A stretch of 64,000 nt of DNA from Crocosphaera sp. UHCC 0190 (GCF_034932065.1 NZ_JAYGHP010000002.1:248001-312000), one strand, 5' to 3'; counted from the first letter of the stretch, positions 53,736-62,350 are shown. The notes: generated by a model not told the origin, from the sequence alone. A program made the numbers and translations.

Positions 53736-53765
53736 TTGACAAACCATACTACTTTTTTGTATAGT
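53736..53765 (+). promoter_or_regulatory. Strong sigma-70-type promoter
   Basis: TTGACA (53736-53741) and TATAGT (53760-53765) with an 18-bp spacer. Transcription would begin near 53772, nearly 390 bases before the next start codon. One of the best consensus promoters visible in the window. Confidence 0.65.
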
Positions 53766-53771
53766 AATGAA

Positions 53772-54158
53772 TGATAGTAACGGTAGGATTAGCCGAGTTG
53801 TGCGCCTGTAATTTGCTTGTCTTAGGGAAAAAATGTTTCTTAAGCATTTAAAAATAGTCCTAGTTTCAAGGGATATTTTAATAAGATTATTCTTGTCTAG
53901 CCCCAGTCGCCATAAGGCAGATAAACAAAGGGTTAGAGGTGAGAGGGAAGTTAAGGACGAACAAGAAAATCTCGAATTTTTGCCCATCTTCAGAAACCTT
54001 GTGCTAAACTTAATGTATCTATAAACTCGTTTACAAGCTAGGTTTGTCATTTCTAACAACTGATATAGTAACGATAGATACAAATCTATGTTTGTGTCTG
54101 TTCTAGCAGTGACAAGCCATCATAGAAAAGCCACCGTATCAGAGGAGCCGTCTGTCTG
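53772..54158 (+). other. Long untranslated leader or non-coding RNA region
   Basis: The 387 bases between the strong promoter and the 45-residue gene have no credible coding frame in either direction; frames of 63 and 122 codons exist but have poor composition. It may be a long 5' leader of the small-protein/aroQ unit or encode a small RNA. I could not match it to 6S, tmRNA, RNase P, SRP or Yfr RNAs. A second GATATAGTAACGATAG stretch at 54061 partly repeats the start-site region. Bases 53455-53735 hold nothing else that I recognise. Confidence 0.35.
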
Positions 54159-54296
54159 ATGGACTATTTGGAAAAAGTTCTCGAAAAACTCAAAGAATGG
54201 GCCCAAAAACTCATTGAGACGTTGTTAGGGCCGCAAGCAGAACCGGAACCAGAGTTAATTCCAATTCCTGTGAATGACCGTCAACGCCGTCGCTAA
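54159..54296 (+). CDS. Conserved-type small cyanobacterial protein (45 residues)
   Basis: The product starts [20 protein letters not shown], an amphipathic helix, then [17 protein letters not shown] and a basic end DRQRRR. I recall similar short proteins with this helix plus [10 protein letters not shown] block in other cyanobacteria. AGGAG lies 12 bases before the ATG. It overlaps the aroQ start by 23 bp, so translation is probably coupled. The helix plus Arg-rich tail suggests a protein or membrane surface partner. Function unknown. Confidence 0.7.
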   Translation: MDYLEKVLEKLKEWAQKLIETLLGPQAEPEPELIPIPVNDRQRRR

Positions 54297-54780
54297 AGTT
54301 GAGAAATTCTTCGTGTCGAACAAAGGGTTAAAACCGTTAAGTGTTCTGGTGATTCATGGCCCGAATCTGAATCTGTTGGGAAGACGCGAACCTGGTCTAT
54401 ATGGTTCTCTGACTCTGGATGAGATTAATGGCCGTTTAACGGAGGTAGCAAATACGCTAAACGTCAGTTTAGCCACAATGCAATCAAACCATGAAGGAAT
54501 CTTAGTGGATGCCATTCATGGGGCCTGGGGGAAACATCAAGGAATTTTAATCAATGCGGGAGCCTATACTCATACAAGTGTTGCCCTACGGGATGCCCTG
54601 TTGGGGGTAAAAATTCCCACGGTGGAAGTCCATCTGAGCAATATTTATCAGCGAGAATCTTTCCGCCATCATTCCTATATTGCAGCGATCGCCATTGGAC
54701 AGATCACTGGATTTGGGGCCCAAAGTTATCTATTAGGACTTCAGGCCTTACATCATCATCTTAGCAAGGATTCCGAATGA
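54274..54780 (+). CDS. aroQ: 3-dehydroquinate dehydratase, type II
   Basis: 168 residues. [19 protein letters not shown] with the catalytic tyrosine, [30 protein letters not shown] and [17 protein letters not shown] are the type II signature. Third step of the shikimate pathway. The ATG at 54274 lies inside the preceding small gene; a GTG at 54313 gives a more usual N-terminus and is the alternative start. The overlap suggests an operon with the 45-residue protein. Confidence 0.95.
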   Translation: MTVNAVAKVEKFFVSNKGLKPLSVLVIHGPNLNLLGRREPGLYGSLTLDEINGRLTEVANTLNVSLATMQSNHEGILVDAIHGAWGKHQGILINAGAYTHTSVALRDALLGVKIPTVEVHLSNIYQRESFRHHSYIAAIAIGQITGFGAQSYLLGLQALHHHLSKDSE

Positions 54781-54913
54781 CCTGAGTTCGGAGTTATGGT
54801 TTTTTCAACATCCGGTTCCCAGACCCCCCTTGTGATTTTTGGTGTTTATCCCCCCACACTTCCCACACTTCCCCCTCTTACCTTTAAGTGGGTTTTCACA
54901 ACCGGATTTGGTA
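54781..54913. repeat. Short C-rich repeat and solitary MITE-type end between aroQ and ftsI
   Basis: CCCACACTT units occur at about 54852-54872, similar to those inside the kinase gene at 29925-30051. CGGATTTGGTAT (54903-54914) is identical to the right end of the element at 61247-61356 and runs up to the ftsI stop codon. There is no matching left end nearby. Confidence 0.5.
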
Positions 54914-56734
54914 TTATTTCGAGGGGGGAATTCCCTTCAAAGAAATTAACGTATCAATCACCAATTTAGCCACAGGAGCGGCCACTGTTGACCCATAGGT
55001 ATTGCCTCCTTGCGGTTCATCCACTACCACCAAAACCACGTATCTAGGGGACTCTATCGGCAAAATTGAGACAAAACTCGTAATCTTGGCATTAGGCAAA
55101 TACCCCCCCCTCGGCCCCGCTTTTTGGGCCGTTCCTGTTTTCCCTCCAATACGATAGCCAGGAATTTTTGCGGCTTCCCCTGACCCGCTATTAACAACAG
55201 TTTCCATCATCTCCACCACTTCTTTCGTCACTTTCGGGGAGATAATTTGTTTTGTCTCATAATTCGGTTTCCAGTGTAGTGTTCCTTCCACATCGACTAA
55301 ACCCTTCACCAGATGAGGAGTCACTAATTTACCTCCATTGGCCAAAGCCCCATGTAATTGTATTAACTTCATAGGTGTTAAAGAAAAACCTTGACCAAAA
55401 GAAGCCGTTGCCGTTTCAATAGAACGCTCAGTAAATATATCTTTATTTTTTAATCTTCCTGCGACTTCCCCAGGTAAATCAATCTCTGTTTTTTGATTAA
55501 TTTCTAGCTTTTGTAAGCGTTTATAATAATCTTCCTTATTCAACCGTCGCATGATCTGAACCATAGCCACATTACTAGAGGTTTGTAACACCTCAGCAAT
55601 ACTAATAGAGCCGTTTCCTGTCTTAGATGCGTTGAAAATATTCCAGCCATCAACTGTCACCAAACCCGAATCAAAAATAACTGTATTCGGTTCAATTACC
55701 CCTGCTTCTAGGGCCAAGGCGATATTAAGCGGTTTAAAAGTCGAACCGGGTTCATAAAGGTCACTCACTGTCCAATTTTTTAACAATTCTACCTTAGACT
55801 TATAAAATTGATTGGGATCAAACGTCGGTTCACAGACCAAAGACAACAAAGAACCATCCGTTGCATCCATTACAATGACAGCCCCCCGTTTAGCATTAAA
55901 TTTCTTTAACTGTTGTTGTAGGGCAGAACGGACAGACCGCTGTAAGCGCATATCAATAGTTAATTGTACCCGCCAATCATTGGATTTGAGCAAATCCGAA
56001 GGCAGAGAATTGGGTATGATCGAACCCAAAGCCGTTCTTTGCACATAAAGACTCATTAAATCCCGTTCTAACAGCTTTTCTTGACTTAATTCAATTCCCG
56101 CTTGGCCCTGTCGTTCATTGTCCACAAAACCCACCACATCGGCCATCACGTTTTCCTGAGGATAAAAGCGACGATAGGTTTCATTGACTTCTACCCCATC
56201 AAGTTTTAGGGCCTTAATCCGTTCCGCCACCCCTTCCGTTAATCCCCGTGCGAGAGGAATTCCTGTTTTACGCTCTTTGAATCGTTCTATGAGTTGTTGT
56301 GGGGTTTTATTTTCTAAAATAGGACTTAATTGGCCTGCCACTTCTGCTTGAGGCAGCTTAAATTGAATCGGATGGACATAAAGAATATATTCGAGGCGAT
56401 CGGTTGCTAGAATATTGTTTTCACTATCAATAATGGAACGTCGGGGAATATAGGGGCGAATATTAACAGTTTGTTGTGAACGAGCCTTTTCTTTTAATTC
56501 TGGAGATTGAACAATTTGTAACTGATAAATTTTCCAACTTAAACCCAACATTCCAGCAACCAGCACCCCCCAAACCATTAATAAGCGGAATTTTGGTAAG
56601 GGAGTCGGTTGATTTTTTTGGGGGGGTTGGGGTTTAGTCCTAACAGGCCGCGATAAACGACCCCTAGGGACAGATTTGGGAGAGGATGGACGGTTTGAAC
56701 GACTAGGACGTTGTTTAAAGCGAGAGTTACGCAT
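54914..56734 (-). CDS. ftsI: Peptidoglycan D,D-transpeptidase FtsI (class B penicillin-binding protein)
   Basis: 606 residues. Basic Pro/Arg-rich cytoplasmic tail (about 1-48), one membrane helix (about 50-70), dimerisation domain with RRSIIDSENNILA, and a transpeptidase domain with active-site serine in EPGSTFKPLN (SxxK), SSNVAMV (SxN) and GKTGTAQK (KTG). It cross-links septal peptidoglycan. ATG start at 56734. It lies 136 bp after an FtsL-like gene on the same strand, a division-gene pair. Confidence 0.93.
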   Translation of the reverse strand: MRNSRFKQRPSRSNRPSSPKSVPRGRLSRPVRTKPQPPQKNQPTPLPKFRLLMVWGVLVAGMLGLSWKIYQLQIVQSPELKEKARSQQTVNIRPYIPRRSIIDSENNILATDRLEYILYVHPIQFKLPQAEVAGQLSPILENKTPQQLIERFKERKTGIPLARGLTEGVAERIKALKLDGVEVNETYRRFYPQENVMADVVGFVDNERQGQAGIELSQEKLLERDLMSLYVQRTALGSIIPNSLPSDLLKSNDWRVQLTIDMRLQRSVRSALQQQLKKFNAKRGAVIVMDATDGSLLSLVCEPTFDPNQFYKSKVELLKNWTVSDLYEPGSTFKPLNIALALEAGVIEPNTVIFDSGLVTVDGWNIFNASKTGNGSISIAEVLQTSSNVAMVQIMRRLNKEDYYKRLQKLEINQKTEIDLPGEVAGRLKNKDIFTERSIETATASFGQGFSLTPMKLIQLHGALANGGKLVTPHLVKGLVDVEGTLHWKPNYETKQIISPKVTKEVVEMMETVVNSGSGEAAKIPGYRIGGKTGTAQKAGPRGGYLPNAKITSFVSILPIESPRYVVLVVVDEPQGGNTYGSTVAAPVAKLVIDTLISLKGIPPSK

Positions 56735-56870
56735 GGCCTGTTCAGGTGTGGGGAGTAGGGATGAAGGTAGAAGCTAGAAGTAAGAAGTTAGAGACAATTT
56801 AGCCAACTTCAATGGTTTGGCCCATTTTAACTGAGTCAACTCCTCCGATTGCCGATTTCCCCTCCCCCAA

Positions 56871-57374
56871 TTAATAAGCAATGGGAGAATCTGGCATGAG
56901 GGGTTGTGCTTTGGTGGAAGCTGGGGTGACAGGAACACTTATCTTAGGAACCTCAGCTGGGGCCAGAAACAGGGATTGATTGGGGTTAGGTTCAGTTAAG
57001 CCAGAACCAGGTTGTTCGGCTTGTTGTGCCATTTTATTCTTTAAGGTTTCATTTGTCGAGGCAAGTTGACGTTCGTTGCGTTGTAAGGTTTTGAGTTTGG
57101 AAAATTCTTTTGTCCACAGAGTCGGTGCGTAAACTGTCCAACCATAGACGGCCAGGGTGATCATCACTAAACAACAGGTAAGGGTGGTGGAACTTTTTTG
57201 TACCAATAAGAGAAACTGGAGGGCTAAGGGGAGTTGTTGAGAGGTTTTGGGGAGGGGAGTTACCTTGGAAGGGCGAGGGAAAGACTGAGAAGACTCAGAG
57301 GGGGCCAAGGGTTTTCTTCGACGGTATGAACGGGATCGGGATGGTGTGGGTGAGTAATCGCGTGCAGCAGTCAT
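56871..57374 (-). CDS. FtsL-like bitopic membrane protein
   Basis: 167 residues. A basic Ser/Arg/Pro-rich cytoplasmic N-terminus (about 1-60), one membrane helix (about 68-95), then a short coiled coil with FSKLKTLQRNERQLASTNET and a Pro-rich end. Size, topology and position directly upstream of ftsI match FtsL, the divisome protein that partners FtsI/FtsW, but the sequence itself is poorly conserved so identity is inferred. ATG start with GAGGAG upstream. Confidence 0.65.
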   Translation of the reverse strand: MTAARDYSPTPSRSRSYRRRKPLAPSESSQSFPRPSKVTPLPKTSQQLPLALQFLLLVQKSSTTLTCCLVMITLAVYGWTVYAPTLWTKEFSKLKTLQRNERQLASTNETLKNKMAQQAEQPGSGLTEPNPNQSLFLAPAEVPKISVPVTPASTKAQPLMPDSPIAY

Positions 57375-57576
57375 AATCTCCTCAAGTAAGAACTTTTCCG
57401 ATTTTAAATTGAATTTAATGAAACGATTCCGATGAGAATCTTAAGAGCGTTTGGTTGCAGTAGACGGGGATAGGTAAAAGTATGTTGCCTGTTCTTGGGA
57501 TTTCATAAGATCCCTGATTCTAAGCGGGAACTTGTGATTATAATGGAGTCCGTTTACGCATCATTTTATAGATTTT

Positions 57577-58035
57577 ATGACCTATTTGTTTGGTAAATCT
57601 TCCTCTCATGGCCTGGCGATCGCTTTATTTTCTCTGGTTGTGGGACTTACGGCCTTACCCGTCCGAGGACAGCAAGGACTTTATAATCCGATCCCGCTTA
57701 AATCTGATGCGGAAGTCTCTGATCGCCTGACTACTCAGGATATTCCCACGGGAGAAGGAGGCTTTGCTAAAGATTATCTGGTAGATCTCGAACAGGGGGA
57801 TCAAGTGGCCATCGATCTCATGTCAGAGGAATTTGATAGTGTTATTTTATTGATCGGAGAAGATGGCACAACCATCGCTGAAAATGATGATGGCCCTGAT
57901 GGCAGTACCAATTCTCTGTTATTTTCTCGGATTACGGAAACTGGCAAATATATCATCCGTGTCCGGGCCTTTGGGGAAAGGGGAAGTGGCAATTTTCGCT
58001 TAAAGGTGACGCGGTTACGCCCTGTCACTCGCTAA
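57577..58035 (+). CDS. Secreted PPC-domain protein
   Basis: 152 residues. Signal peptide to about residue 30 (ending ALPVRGQQ). A single pre-peptidase C-terminal (PPC) beta-sandwich follows, with DYLVDLEQGDQVAIDLMSEE (YLVDLEQGDQVAIDL), FDSVILLIGEDGTTIAENDD and GKYIIRVRAFGERGSGNFRL (GKYIIRVRAF, GSGNFRLKV). PPC domains are usually appendages of secreted proteases; here it stands alone, which is common in cyanobacteria. Periplasmic or exported. The 3' end overlaps convergent cobS by 11 bp. Confidence 0.85.
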   Translation: MTYLFGKSSSHGLAIALFSLVVGLTALPVRGQQGLYNPIPLKSDAEVSDRLTTQDIPTGEGGFAKDYLVDLEQGDQVAIDLMSEEFDSVILLIGEDGTTIAENDDGPDGSTNSLLFSRITETGKYIIRVRAFGERGSGNFRLKVTRLRPVTR

Positions 58036-58810
58036 ATACCAGGGTTAAAACACATAAAATTAGGGTTTCTGTCCACTCTACTACGGCACCGTAGGTATCT
58101 CCGGTATGACCCCCTAAACGTTGATTAAACCATGCGCCAACCCCCAAGGCGATCGCCATTGCCATCAGTCCCATCGTCGCCCCTAATCCCCATAAATCAG
58201 GGTTTAACCAGGCTAATAGTCCACTCATCCCCCACAAAGCGAGAAACCCCCAGCAGAGATCTTGGGGGAGACGGATTTGTTGTTTATGAAAGGCCCCTTT
58301 TCCGGTGGGTTTAAGATAGGGATAAAAGGCGATCGCGCTCACTTGTCCCCATCTTCCCCATCCACCTGCCACCATTAACCCCCACCAACGATAATCAGAG
58401 ATTTCCCCCAAGGCCAAGATTTTTAGGACGATAACGCTCACCCCTGCCATCACTCCAAAGGCCCCAGTCACGCTATCTTCCATGACAATTAACCGTTTTT
58501 GGCGATCAGTAACGGCCAAACCATCGGCACTATCGATCACCCCGTCTAAATGTAATCCCCCTGTGATGGCAATCCCTAGGACAATAATTAATGCACTCCT
58601 GATCCCGACGGGAAACCCGATCAATTTTAAGAGTTCATCTCCTAATCCTAAACCTCCCCCTAACCCCAAGCCAATGAGGGGGGCCCAACGGGCCAGGCGT
58701 TGAAATTTTAGGGGCCAATGGGGAGGTAAGGGCAGAATTGTGTAAAAAGTAATCGCCCCTAACAGAGATGTTAAGGAATCAATAAATTTGTTCTGAATTT
58801 TTTTGAGCAT
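58025..58810 (-). CDS. cobS: Adenosylcobinamide-GDP ribazoletransferase
   Basis: 261 residues with several membrane helices. FYTILPLPPHWP, the acidic GGLHLDGVIDSADGLA motif and a GHTGDTYGAVVEWTE end (GGHTGDTYGA) define CobS. It joins alpha-ribazole to adenosylcobinamide-GDP in the last step of (pseudo)cobalamin synthesis, in the membrane. ATG start. Stands alone without cobU or cobT. Confidence 0.94.
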   Translation of the reverse strand: MLKKIQNKFIDSLTSLLGAITFYTILPLPPHWPLKFQRLARWAPLIGLGLGGGLGLGDELLKLIGFPVGIRSALIIVLGIAITGGLHLDGVIDSADGLAVTDRQKRLIVMEDSVTGAFGVMAGVSVIVLKILALGEISDYRWWGLMVAGGWGRWGQVSAIAFYPYLKPTGKGAFHKQQIRLPQDLCWGFLALWGMSGLLAWLNPDLWGLGATMGLMAMAIALGVGAWFNQRLGGHTGDTYGAVVEWTETLILCVLTLVFSE

Positions 58811-58971
58811 TAATACTTATTTTTTTCATAATTTATTCAAACTTTAAGAAATCCCCAGGGAATATTAGGTTAATATTATGTCATAGCCCTAATCACTCTT
58901 ACAGGCCAATCAAAGACCAGGGATCTTAACTCCAGACTGGCCAAGATAGTCGCGCTTGAAGGCAATTTCTT

Positions 58972-59427
58972 ATGAGTCACGACCATACCTCACACCCATT
59001 TCCCGCTCCCTGCATTATTGACTTTGGGATTATTATTAATGCCGAAGATATAAAACGCATCCTTAACGATCTCGGACGGGTGCGTTATATTCATACCCTT
59101 GATGGACAGTTACAAAGTGAAGGAGAGGGGTGGATTGTTGAAGTTTTTAGTGATCCCCAGCAAGCGACCATTGTAGCGAATCGTTCTCTTTATCTTAATG
59201 TTCAAAGTTTCGATTATCTACAACTTCAGCGATCAGACACTCAAGCAACCTATTTTGATTTAATTCAGGATAACCGCCGTTTAAGGCTGATGCCTGTTAC
59301 CCATTCTTCCCCAATACCTGATAGTAATTCTAACCTTGATGCTGCTGCTTTAGAAGCAATGGTAACTCAAGTTTTAGCCGCTAAATGGGATATGCAATTA
59401 GATGATGAGGATGATTGTCCTTTCTAA
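58972..59427 (+). CDS. Conserved-type cyanobacterial hypothetical protein
   Basis: 151 residues. No signal peptide or membrane helix. The N-terminal DFGIIINAEDIKRILNDLGR and VEVFSDPQQATIVANRSLYL look like a small alpha/beta domain; the C-terminus is acidic (LDDEDDCPF). I have seen similar proteins annotated as unknown in cyanobacteria but cannot assign a function. ATG start. Its 3' end meets a bidirectional terminator. Confidence 0.7.
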   Translation: MSHDHTSHPFPAPCIIDFGIIINAEDIKRILNDLGRVRYIHTLDGQLQSEGEGWIVEVFSDPQQATIVANRSLYLNVQSFDYLQLQRSDTQATYFDLIQDNRRLRLMPVTHSSPIPDSNSNLDAAALEAMVTQVLAAKWDMQLDDEDDCPF

Positions 59428-59466
59428 GTTTTTTTTCTGTCAAAATTGTTGTTTGATTCCTCTAAT

Positions 59467-59503
59467 AAGTGCTTCTACTCTTCTTTTGGGGGAAGCACTT
59501 TTG
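59467..59503. terminator. Bidirectional terminator between convergent genes
   Basis: AAGTGCTTC (59467-59475) pairs with GAAGCACTT (59492-59500), followed by TTT. It separates the hypothetical gene at 58972 from the convergent nitroreductase gene. Confidence 0.7.
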
Positions 59504-59508
59504 CTTAT

Positions 59509-60102
59509 TTAAAAGTAAGAATTTCCCCAATCATCCTGAAAGACAAATTCTGCTAAGGGTTTACGATTTCGCGGAGATAATTCTCTCTCTTGTAAATCTG
59601 ATTCTAATTGATTAACATTCCCTGGATACCCAATGGCGATCGCAGCAACTGGTTCATAGTTTTCAGGAATATGATAAGTTTCCTTAGTTTTTTCTTGATC
59701 AAACCCTCCCATTTGATGCAAAAATAACCCTAAAGATTGAGCCTGTAAGGTTAGATTTCCCATCGCTAAACCCACATCATGAAGGGCGTGACGATTGGGT
59801 TTATTATTGTGTTTAAAGGACAATCTAGCCACAGAAATTATTAAAATTGGGGCATCTTTAGCCCATTTCTGATTAGCTGCTACGATACAATTTAACAGTT
59901 TTTCAAATTCTTTAGGCTGATCTTGAGTAGCGATAATAAAAAACCAAGGTTGATCATTATAACAAGAAGCAGCCCATCTAGCGGCTTCTAATAAGCTACC
60001 AATTTTTTCGGGTTCAACGGGACGAGAATTAAAAGCTAAAGGACTCCAACGCTGTTTAATTAACTCATGGAGAGGATAGTGATTTTGGGCGAGTTTTTCC
60101 AT
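59509..60102 (-). CDS. Nitroreductase-family protein
   Basis: 197 residues. IKQRWSPLAFNSRPVEPEKI, LLEAARWAASCYNDQPW, ALHDVGLAMGNLTLQAQSLGL (LHDVGLAMGNLTLQA) and AAIAIGYPG follow the FMN-dependent nitroreductase layout. It probably reduces nitro, quinone or other substrates using NAD(P)H as a dimer; the exact substrate is unknown. ATG start. AEC transporter gene 52 bp upstream on the same strand. Confidence 0.9.
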   Translation of the reverse strand: MEKLAQNHYPLHELIKQRWSPLAFNSRPVEPEKIGSLLEAARWAASCYNDQPWFFIIATQDQPKEFEKLLNCIVAANQKWAKDAPILIISVARLSFKHNNKPNRHALHDVGLAMGNLTLQAQSLGLFLHQMGGFDQEKTKETYHIPENYEPVAAIAIGYPGNVNQLESDLQERELSPRNRKPLAEFVFQDDWGNSYF

Positions 60103-60154
60103 AATGATGTCTCAATTTTTACAGCTTTTTGAGTCTAGATAAATTTTACAGCAT

Positions 60155-61048
60155 TTATAATTTAGTTGACAACCATAATACCATAGGTAAGGTTAAAAAA
60201 CTCAGCAAAGTTGTGACAACAATTGTCCGAGCAACTAGAGGCGGATCACCCCCAAATTCTGTTACTAAAACTAAAGTATTAACGGCGGTGGGCATGGAGC
60301 TTTGTAGGATTAAAACTTGTAAATCTAAAGTTTCTAAATTAATTAATTTTCCAGTCACAAAAGCAATCAAAGGAGCTATAATTAGGCGTAAATTAAGGGA
60401 AGCAAATTCAAATTCTCTAACTTTAAACTTAGTATCAGCAAGCTGCATTCCCAGTATTAATAGAGCAATAGGAATTGCAGCTACTCCCAATAGATGTAAG
60501 CCTTCACCTAAGTTAAATGGCAGTTTAATTTGTAAGACTCTCAGGCTTAAACCCGCGATCATAGCCCAAATTAAAGGCAGTTTAAAAACCACCCCTAAGC
60601 TATGTTTTAAACTACTACCTGCTAAAATAGCGGGCGTAATGCCAAATAACAAAATACTGGAACCAATCATATAAATAATAGCGCGATCTAAGCCCCCAGA
60701 ACCCAGGGCAAAATCCACTAAAGAGAGTCCCATATTACCATTATTAGGATGTAAGGTGGTGGCAATTAAACTTTTCCGAATTAGGGATGATAAATTAAGC
60801 CAATAACTAACGCCTAACACTAATAAATAAAGCACAGCAGCAATAATAAATACTCCCAACAATAATTTAGCCGCACTTTCGGCGGACATTGTTGTTGTAT
60901 ATAAACTATCTGCCACCAAAGCAGGAGCTAAAATATAAACAGTTAATTGAGAGAGAGTTTGTTGTTGAAGCTTGAGGGTTTTACCCGCAATAAAGCCAAT
61001 AAAAATAATAAACGCAACAGGAATAATCGCAGGTAAAAGAACGGTCAT
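60155..61048 (-). CDS. AEC-family (auxin efflux carrier type) transporter
   Basis: 297 residues with about 8-10 membrane helices. The N-terminal PVAFIIFIGFIAGKTLKL and the HPNNGNMGLSLVDFALG motif are typical of the AEC/bile-acid-sodium-symporter-like superfamily. Bacterial members export or import malate or other organic acids; the substrate here is unknown. ATG start at 61048. The dispersed repeat copy B lies in its upstream region. Confidence 0.88.
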   Translation of the reverse strand: MTVLLPAIIPVAFIIFIGFIAGKTLKLQQQTLSQLTVYILAPALVADSLYTTTMSAESAAKLLLGVFIIAAVLYLLVLGVSYWLNLSSLIRKSLIATTLHPNNGNMGLSLVDFALGSGGLDRAIIYMIGSSILLFGITPAILAGSSLKHSLGVVFKLPLIWAMIAGLSLRVLQIKLPFNLGEGLHLLGVAAIPIALLILGMQLADTKFKVREFEFASLNLRLIIAPLIAFVTGKLINLETLDLQVLILQSSMPTAVNTLVLVTEFGGDPPLVARTIVVTTLLSFLTLPMVLWLSTKL

Positions 61049-61095
61049 TTAATCCTTGATTGACAATAACTAACTCAGGGTTGTTTCATTCTTTC

Positions 61096-61195
61096 AAATT
61101 CCCTCAGTCTCAACCCTGGGGTTATACAAACCAAGCCCGTTTTCGCGGGCTTTGAGATTATAGCTTAACCCTAAAGGAGTGTCAGCGTCAGGGAA
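61096..61195. repeat. Structured dispersed repeat, copy B
   Basis: About 100 bp starting AAATTCCCTCAGTCT and then CCCTGGGGTTATA. It has a perfect AAGCCCG-TTTTCG-CGGGCTT hairpin (about 61133-61152), a TTAACCCTAAAGG block and TCAGGGAA at the end. Same block order as copy A at 32683-32779, with base changes in the hairpin that improve pairing. Confidence 0.7.
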
Positions 61196-61246
61196 CAGGA
61201 AACAGCCTTCTCACAGTTTAATCGTTTCTGCCGAAAATAAATGACT

Positions 61247-61356
61247 TATACCAAATCCGCTTTAAAAAGTAGAGTTATTAAAACCAACAAAACCCAGTAG
61301 AGACGTTGCCTGCAACGTCTCTACGTTAATCTATTTTGATAACCGGATTTGGTATT
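61247..61356. mobile_element. MITE-like element with nested palindrome
   Basis: ATACCAAATCCG (61248-61259) and CGGATTTGGTAT (61344-61355) are perfect 12-bp terminal inverted repeats flanked by T/A-rich bases. Inside lies a perfect 28-nt palindrome (61297-61324). Total about 110 bp and no coding frame. The rest of 61049-61462 holds copy B of the dispersed repeat and nothing else that I recognise. Confidence 0.65.
61297..61324. repeat. Perfect 28-nt palindrome inside the MITE-like element
   Basis: Arms GTAGAGACGTTGC and GCAACGTCTCTAC pair perfectly around CT. Shares GTAG/CTAC ends and exact length with copies at 28677 and 36655, and the GAGACGTT arm with the copy at 49122. Confidence 0.8.
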
Positions 61357-61462
61357 AACTGATACTTGAATAGTAATTTTTAGCCAAAAAAATAAGACTG
61401 ACGCAACTGTACGTTAGTCCTGAAAATAGGATTCTAAGGGGAACATTTCCCCCACTCATCAA

Positions 61463-62350
61463 TTATCTACGCTTAAGAGAAGAGCCAGCGATTAATGTGC
61501 CAAAAGCGATTAATCCTAATAGGCTTGAAGGTTCTGGAACATCACGAACGTTGTCTGGAGGAATTTCGTCTGGAGGATTTCCACCGCCACCGACGGTGGA
61601 CACGACATCATGAGAGAAAGGAGCGTTCTGTTTAACACTTCCATTCGCGTTCTTGTTGTAAAAGTCGAAATGGAGCTTAACCTGGTTGCTGAGATTAGCA
61701 ATATCAATCTCAAATTGTTGATAGAACATATCACATCCTGAATTGGGGGGGCATTGAGTACCCGCTGTTGGATCGAATCCAGCGTTAGCATTTACTGCGT
61801 CAACTGACAACGTCTTGGGACTTGTGGCGAAGTTCCCGATGGATACTTCCTTATACCAAGTATCAAAAACACCGTGAGGTTGTAAAGCACCACTTGCCGA
61901 AGTTCCTGGATGTCCAAAACTGAAATCAGTAGAGTTAGGAGTGTAGATTGTTGTTAGATTGGTCGCAAGATTTTTAACGCTAAAGGAGCCAATGTTAGTA
62001 AAATCAAAGCCATTAGTAAGGGAATTCATACCCGCATCAAGCAGCGCGATGGAAAAGAAATAGTTGTTTGTCGGACAAATATTCCGATTCGCATTATTAC
62101 CGTTAGCAGTTTGACAGAGGAGATTCAGGGTAAATGGGTTGATAGTTCCACCGCTACCATCGACATTAGTGCCAGATTCATCACCAGAGAGGTAAGTACC
62201 CCCCGTAACATTCAACTGTAAGTTAGGAATAGCGAAAGCGGGAGAGAATAGGGAAGATGCCAGTAAGCTGGCAGTCAATGCAGCACCAGTCGCTAACACA
62301 GATGAGAGAGGCTGAGAAGCAGCCACTAAAGTTGAAAAGAGTTTGTTCAT
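61463..62350 (-). CDS. PEP-CTERM sorting-domain secreted protein
   Basis: 295 residues. Signal peptide to about residue 40 (ending PAFA). A Gly/Ser/Asn-rich body with few charged residues follows, with two or three Cys pairs (LLCQTANG, NICPT, QCPPNSGCD). A C-terminal PEP-CTERM tail closes the protein: VPEPSSLLGLIAFGTLIAG then SSLKRR. Such proteins are exported, cleaved near PEP by an exosortase and often end in the extracellular matrix. The body has no known enzyme motif. ATG start; single gene. Confidence 0.88.
   Translation of the reverse strand: MNKLFSTLVAASQPLSSVLATGAALTASLLASSLFSPAFAIPNLQLNVTGGTYLSGDESGTNVDGSGGTINPFTLNLLCQTANGNNANRNICPTNNYFFSIALLDAGMNSLTNGFDFTNIGSFSVKNLATNLTTIYTPNSTDFSFGHPGTSASGALQPHGVFDTWYKEVSIGNFATSPKTLSVDAVNANAGFDPTAGTQCPPNSGCDMFYQQFEIDIANLSNQVKLHFDFYNKNANGSVKQNAPFSHDVVSTVGGGGNPPDEIPPDNVRDVPEPSSLLGLIAFGTLIAGSSLKRR

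Noticed and set aside
53715-54083. Reverse-strand frame of 122 codons in the nrdA-aroQ gap
   Set aside because: Composition is rich in Leu, Ser and Arg with no domain-like pattern and no ribosome-binding site, and it runs antisense to a strong promoter.
54849-54875. C-rich tandem units as a CRISPR-like array
   Set aside because: Units are 9 nt without unique spacers; this is a simple repeat.
60129-60674. Plus-strand frame of 181 codons
   Set aside because: It is antisense to the AEC transporter gene, and its Lys/Thr/Ser/Ile-rich composition mirrors hydrophobic codons on the other strand.
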